Shown in pieces: positions 22,276-25,464 of a DNA stretch of 25,464 nucleotides (positions within the stretch are counted from its first letter, which is position 1; each line of letters opens with the position of its first letter). The notes under the pieces were generated by a model. That model saw nothing but the letters and a program-made list of their open reading frames with translations, ran no database searches and had not been told where the DNA came from. The DNA comes from an uncultured Prevotella sp. (GTDB taxonomy: Bacteria; Bacteroidota; Bacteroidia; Bacteroidales; Bacteroidaceae), in the NCBI GenBank assembly GCA_900551985.1, contig URYG01000019.1:1-25464 (forward strand), in the 5' to 3' direction. The position numbers and the translations under genes were made by a program.

Positions 22276-22449
22276 GCCCTTACAGGGCGCATGGAGCATT
22301 GCCGGTTTACCCAGGGCGATGCCCTGGGCTAGGAGCTTCTGCCCTTTCAGGGCGTGTTGGTGTTGGGAGCTTCTGCCCTTTCAGGGCGTATTGGTGTTGG
22401 GAACTTCTGCCCTTAACTTTCGGCCGGTGACCGTTGGCTCAGGGCGTAT
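22276..22449. repeat. Array of GCCCT/AGGGC palindromic repeats, 34-base unit
   Basis: The core GCCCTTTCAGGGC occurs at 22341-22353 and 22375-22387, inside 34-base units that start GGAGCTTCT at 22332 and 22366. A third unit starts at 22400 (GGAACTTCT). It is split after GCCCTT by 24 bases (22415-22438) and resumes as TCAGGGCGTAT at 22439-22449. Variant palindromes lie upstream: GCCCTTACAGGGC (22276-22288) and CCCAGGGC-GAT-GCCCTGGG (22310-22328). Similar elements are, as I recall, dispersed in Bacteroidetes genomes and give rise to spurious protein predictions. No other gene lies in this gap. Confidence 0.8.
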
Positions 22450-23008
22450 GGCGGTGATGATGGACCTTTTCCTTCGCCTTTACCTTCGCCTTTTCAACAG
22501 CCTTTTCCTTCGCTTCGATTTTTTCTTCCGCCTTCTCCCTTGCCTTTTCCTTCTTTTCGAAATAATGATCGGGTTCAAACTCAGCCATTTCGAAATCTAT
22601 CTTCGGGAGCTTGCTGTCCTCAGGCTTGAAAGGAACAGGGTTATCCAGTCTTTCTACCTTCACCGTTGCCACACCCTGCGAAATCATGTCGATTTCCTTG
22701 GCGGCAGCCCAGGAAAGGTCGATGATTCTTCCCCTTCCGAACGGACCACGGTCGATCACTTCAACGATTACACTCTTGTCATTTCTCAGATTCGTAACCT
22801 TCAGCATCGTGCCGAAGGGATAATAACGGTGTGCACATGTCAGACTGTCATGGTGGATTCTCTGTCCACTTGCCGACCTGGCACCCGTGGCACGTTTAGA
22901 GTAAAAGGATGCCTTGCCACGCTGATGCTTCTGGCCGCAGCATGGGATGCATAAGAATGTACTCAGAAATGTACTCAATAATGCTATGATAAATAATCTT
23001 CTTTTCAT
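22439..23008 (-). CDS. RlpA-family double-psi beta-barrel protein
   Basis: This is a predicted exported cell-wall protein of 189 aa. RlpA proteins are septal lytic transglycosylases in Pseudomonas aeruginosa. The signal peptide is MKRRLFIIALLSTFLSTFLC, followed by PCCG (lipidation possible but not a clear lipobox). The double-psi barrel spans residues 31-121: GKASFYS, then LTCAHRYYPFGTMLKVTNL and VEVIDRGPFGRGRIIDLSWA. His60 is kept, but the positions matching catalytic Glu and Asp of P. aeruginosa RlpA are Gln49 and His52. Residues 151-182 are a Lys/Glu/Ala-rich charged helix in place of a SPOR domain. The start at 23008 is chosen because the -7 box lies at 23029-23037, over the alternative TTG. 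The stop is within the repeat array. Confidence 0.85.
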   Translation of the reverse strand: MKRRLFIIALLSTFLSTFLCIPCCGQKHQRGKASFYSKRATGARSASGQRIHHDSLTCAHRYYPFGTMLKVTNLRNDKSVIVEVIDRGPFGRGRIIDLSWAAAKEIDMISQGVATVKVERLDNPVPFKPEDSKLPKIDFEMAEFEPDHYFEKKEKAREKAEEKIEAKEKAVEKAKVKAKEKVHHHRHTP

Positions 23009-23028
23009 AACTTCTCGATATTTTGTTT

Positions 23029-23060
23029 GCAAATATATAAAAAAACGATGAAAAATGCAA
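23029..23060 (-). promoter_or_regulatory. Promoter of the rlpA-like gene
   Basis: On the minus strand TATATTTGC (23037-23029) matches the -7 box, with TTG at 23060-23058 about 20 bases upstream. The short leader ends at the ATG at 23008 and excludes the TTG start at 23032. Confidence 0.7.
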
Positions 23061-23079
23061 GAAAATCTCAGAAAATCAG

Positions 23080-23088
23080 TATCTTTGC
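23080..23088 (+). promoter_or_regulatory. Promoter of the PEP/pyruvate-binding receiver protein gene
   Basis: TATCTTTGC matches the -7 box and is followed by AC. The start codon at 23108 leaves a leader of about 15 bases. No clear -33 TTG is seen on this strand. The two divergent -7 boxes are about 42 bases apart, so the promoter regions overlap. Confidence 0.65.
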
Positions 23089-23107
23089 ACTATAATTCGC
23101 TACACAT

Positions 23108-25464
23108 ATGGAAAATAATGTACCCCAAGAGTGGAATAAGTTCTATTTGAAAGACGTATCATTTGTCAATCTCATGATGCGACGTATCTACAATGTCTTG
23201 ATTGTAGCCAACCCTTACGATGCGTTCATGCTGGAAGATGATGGACGCATCGAGGAGAAGATATATAATGAATATATGGAGCTGGGACTCCGTTATCCTC
23301 CAACTTTCACCCAGGTATCTACCACCGAAGAGGCTGCCCAGGTGCTGCGCTCCACCGTCATCGACCTCGTCATCTGTATGCCGGGCAATGCCGACAACGA
23401 TGCCTTCGATGTGGCGCGCGATATCAAGGGCAAGTTCCCGAATATCCACTGCGTGGTACTCACCCCGTTCTCCCACGGCATTACCAAGCGTATGGAGAAC
23501 GAAGACCTCAGCATCTTCGATTATGTATTCTGCTGGCTGGGCAACACCAACCTCATCCTCTCCATCATCAAGCTCATAGAGGATAAGATGAACCTGGAGC
23601 ACGATATCCGCGAGGCTGGCGTGCAGATGATACTCCTGGTAGAAGACTCCGTGCGCTTCTATAGTTCCATCCTGCCCAACCTCTACAACTATATCCTCGA
23701 GCAGAGCAAGAATTTTTCCAAGGAAGCCCTCAACCGCCATGCTGCCACGATGCGAATGCGTGGCCGTCCGAAGGTGGTGCTCGCCCGTACCTACGAAGAG
23801 GCGCAGAAACTCTACGATAAGTATTCCAACAATACCCTGGGTGTCATCAGCGATGCCCGATTCCCGCTGAAGAGTGCTGCCAAGGCTTTCGGCAACGAGG
23901 TGGAGCAGGAGGCGAATCCCGAGCACGGTACCGATACCTTCGGTCGTGAGAAATGTCCTGATGCCGGATTGCGTCTCTTCCGTTACATCCGCAAGACCGA
24001 TCCGTTCGTGCCGCTCATCATCGAGAGTTCCGAGAGCGACAACCGTGCCAAGGCTGAAGCCGAGGGATTCCGCTTCGTTGACAAGAACTCCAAGAAGATG
24101 AGTGTGGATCTCCGTCGCCTGATGGAGGAGCACATGGGCTTCGGCGATTTCATCTTCCGCGATCCGAAAACCCACGAGGAAATCATGCGCATCCGCAGTC
24201 TGAAGGAGTTGCAGGATAACATCTTCAACATCCCCAACGATTCGATGCTCTATCATATCAGCCGCAACCACATGAGCCGCTGGCTCTGTGCCCGTGCCAT
24301 CTTCCCGGTTTCCGCCTTTCTGAAGCACGTCACCTGGGAGAAACTGCAGGATGTGGATGCCCACCGGCAGATCATCTTCGATGCCATCGTGCAGTACCGC
24401 CACATGAAGAACCTGGGAGTGGTAGCCGTGTTCGACCGTATGAAGTTCGACAAGTACGCCCACTTTGCCCGCATCGGCGAGGGATCGCTGGGCGGAAAGG
24501 GTAGGGGACTCGCCTTCCTCGACAACATCATCAAGCGCCATCCTGAGTTCAACCAGTATGAGAATGCCACCGTGCAGATTCCGAAGACCGTGGTGCTCTG
24601 TACCGATATCTTCGACGAGTTCATGATGAGCAACAATCTCTATCCGATAGCCTTGAGCGATGCCAGCGATGATGAAATCCTGAAGTACTTCCTACATGCG
24701 CAGCTGCCCGATTCGCTGATAGCCGACTTCTTCACCTTCTTCGAGGCAACGAAGAGTCCTATCGCCATCCGTTCCAGTTCGCTGCTCGAGGATGCCCACT
24801 ATCAGCCTTTCGCCGGCATCTATTCCACCTATATGATTCCTTATCTCGAGGATAAGTACCAGATGCTCCAGATGCTCGCCTGCGCCATCAAGGGCGTGTA
24901 TGCCTCCGTGTTCTATCGCGATTCCAAGGCGTATATGACCGCCACCCGCAACGTCATCGACCAGGAGAAGATGGCGGTAATCCTGCAGGAGGTGGTGGGC
25001 AAGGACTACGGCACCCGCTATTATCCTACGATGAGTGGCGTGCTCCGTTCGCTCAACTATTATCCTATCGGCGATGAGGAGGCAGAGGAGGGTATAGCCA
25101 GTCTTGCCCTCGGATTGGGTAAGTATATCGTGGATGGCGGTCAGACCCTCCGCGTCTGTCCGTATCATCCGCACCAGGTGCTGCAGACTTCCGAAACGGA
25201 GATGGCGCTGCGCGATACCCAGACCCAGTTCTATGCCCTCGACATGAAGCATGTGGGCGATGACTTCAAGGTGGATGACGGATTCAATATCCTCAAGCTC
25301 CGCGTGAAGGATGCGGTAGAAGACCAGAGTCTCAACTACATCGCCTCTACCTTCGATCCTTACGATCAGGTCATCAACGACGGCGTGTATGAAACCGGGC
25401 GCAAGCTCATCACCTTTGCCGGCGTGCTCCAGCACGATGTGGTGCCTCTTGACATCCTCGCTGA
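23108..25464 (+). CDS. Receiver/PEP-synthase-type ATP-grasp fusion protein (3' end missing)
   Basis: 785 codons are seen and the frame is open at the window end. Residues 27-160 resemble a response-regulator receiver fold but lack the acidic pair and the phosphoacceptor Asp (LVICMPG). Residues 172-340 look like a working receiver: ILLVED (Asp180), VISDARFP (Asp249 as acceptor), IIESSE (Ser307) and FVDKNSKK (Lys326), with an insertion after the acceptor. Residues 340-455 are an unassigned linker with YHISRNHMSRWL (382-393). From 456 comes the PEP synthase/PPDK N-terminal ATP-grasp domain: GEGSLGGKGRGLAFL (457-471), PIAIRSSSLLEDAHYQPFAG (551-570) and MSGV (642-645). The phospho-His and PEP-binding domains, if present, lie beyond the window. 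A plausible role is signal-controlled phosphoryl transfer; substrate and partner are unknown. Codons favour C/G endings, unlike the ribosomal genes. Confidence 0.88.
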   Translation, partial: MENNVPQEWNKFYLKDVSFVNLMMRRIYNVLIVANPYDAFMLEDDGRIEEKIYNEYMELGLRYPPTFTQVSTTEEAAQVLRSTVIDLVICMPGNADNDAFDVARDIKGKFPNIHCVVLTPFSHGITKRMENEDLSIFDYVFCWLGNTNLILSIIKLIEDKMNLEHDIREAGVQMILLVEDSVRFYSSILPNLYNYILEQSKNFSKEALNRHAATMRMRGRPKVVLARTYEEAQKLYDKYSNNTLGVISDARFPLKSAAKAFGNEVEQEANPEHGTDTFGREKCPDAGLRLFRYIRKTDPFVPLIIESSESDNRAKAEAEGFRFVDKNSKKMSVDLRRLMEEHMGFGDFIFRDPKTHEEIMRIRSLKELQDNIFNIPNDSMLYHISRNHMSRWLCARAIFPVSAFLKHVTWEKLQDVDAHRQIIFDAIVQYRHMKNLGVVAVFDRMKFDKYAHFARIGEGSLGGKGRGLAFLDNIIKRHPEFNQYENATVQIPKTVVLCTDIFDEFMMSNNLYPIALSDASDDEILKYFLHAQLPDSLIADFFTFFEATKSPIAIRSSSLLEDAHYQPFAGIYSTYMIPYLEDKYQMLQMLACAIKGVYASVFYRDSKAYMTATRNVIDQEKMAVILQEVVGKDYGTRYYPTMSGVLRSLNYYPIGDEEAEEGIASLALGLGKYIVDGGQTLRVCPYHPHQVLQTSETEMALRDTQTQFYALDMKHVGDDFKVDDGFNILKLRVKDAVEDQSLNYIASTFDPYDQVINDGVYETGRKLITFAGVLQHDVVPLDILA

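Noticed and set aside
22241..22954. A 237-codon plus-strand frame across the repeat array and opposite rlpA
   Set aside because: Its start is in the terminator/repeat region and its first part is translated repeat. The minus-strand RlpA-like protein has a signal peptide and a recognisable fold.
23009..23032. TTG start at 23032 for the rlpA-like gene
   Set aside because: It overlaps the -7 promoter box of the gene and would place extra residues before a normal signal peptide that starts with MKRR at 23008.
23159..25435. Long open frames of 460 and 247 codons on the minus strand
   Set aside because: They lie wholly opposite the receiver/PEP-synthase-like gene, whose sense frame has clear conserved motifs. 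The antisense frames stay open because of the C/G-ending codon bias, and their translations resemble no known family.
1..25464. tRNA or rRNA genes, CRISPR arrays, insertion sequences, phage or attachment sites
   Set aside because: Intergenic spaces were read on both strands and none shows cloverleaf sequences, regular spaced repeats with unique spacers, transposase or integrase genes. The 34-base array is contiguous rather than CRISPR-like.

Overview
The window looks like a chromosomal segment from a Bacteroidetes bacterium, most likely Prevotella/Segatella (inferred, not proven). The grounds are Bacteroidetes-type -7 promoter boxes (TAnnTTTG, usually followed by C), very few Shine-Dalgarno sequences, non-zinc forms of S14, L36 and S4, a DUF3467 gene between rpoC and rpsL, a map-infA-rpmJ block after secY, and no tuf after fusA. 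No RNA gene, insertion sequence, prophage or CRISPR array was seen.

Bases 1-21089 form the core transcription/translation cluster, all on the + strand. The 3' part of rpoC ends at a strong terminator. A DUF3467 gene with its own promoter follows. Next come rpsL-rpsG-fusA (str), then rpsJ through rpsQ (S10), then rplN through secY (spc) continuing into map-infA-rpmJ, and finally rpsM-rpsK-rpsD-rpoA-rplQ (alpha) behind its own promoter. A perfect hairpin plus U-tract closes the cluster after rplQ. Genes are packed 2-40 bases apart, with 1-base TAATG overlaps or 2-base TAATTATG junctions in places. The larger spacers (rpsL-rpsG, fusA-rpsJ, rpsN-rpsH, rpmJ-rpsM) and the rpoA stop region contain hairpins or promoters and are candidate regulatory sites. 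Two short genes missed by a simple length cut-off, rpmD (58 aa) and rpmJ (38 aa), are annotated.

Bases 21090-25464 are ordinary accessory chromosome. A glycine-zipper lipoprotein gene (+) converges on an RlpA-family gene (-). Between them are a bidirectional terminator and a small array of palindrome-containing 34-base repeats whose last half-unit supplies the rlpA stop codon. Divergent from rlpA, a long gene (+) starts at 23108 and runs off the window end. It encodes a degenerate receiver-like domain, an apparently intact receiver domain, an unassigned linker and a PEP-synthase/PPDK-type ATP-grasp domain. This is the most unusual protein here. Its strong preference for C/G-ending codons leaves long false frames open on the opposite strand.

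As a unit, the first 21 kb makes RNA polymerase subunits, most of the ribosome's core proteins, the translocation factor EF-G, the secretion channel SecY, initiation factor IF1 and the N-terminal methionine trimming enzyme. The last 4 kb carries envelope functions and a probable signalling/phosphotransfer protein.
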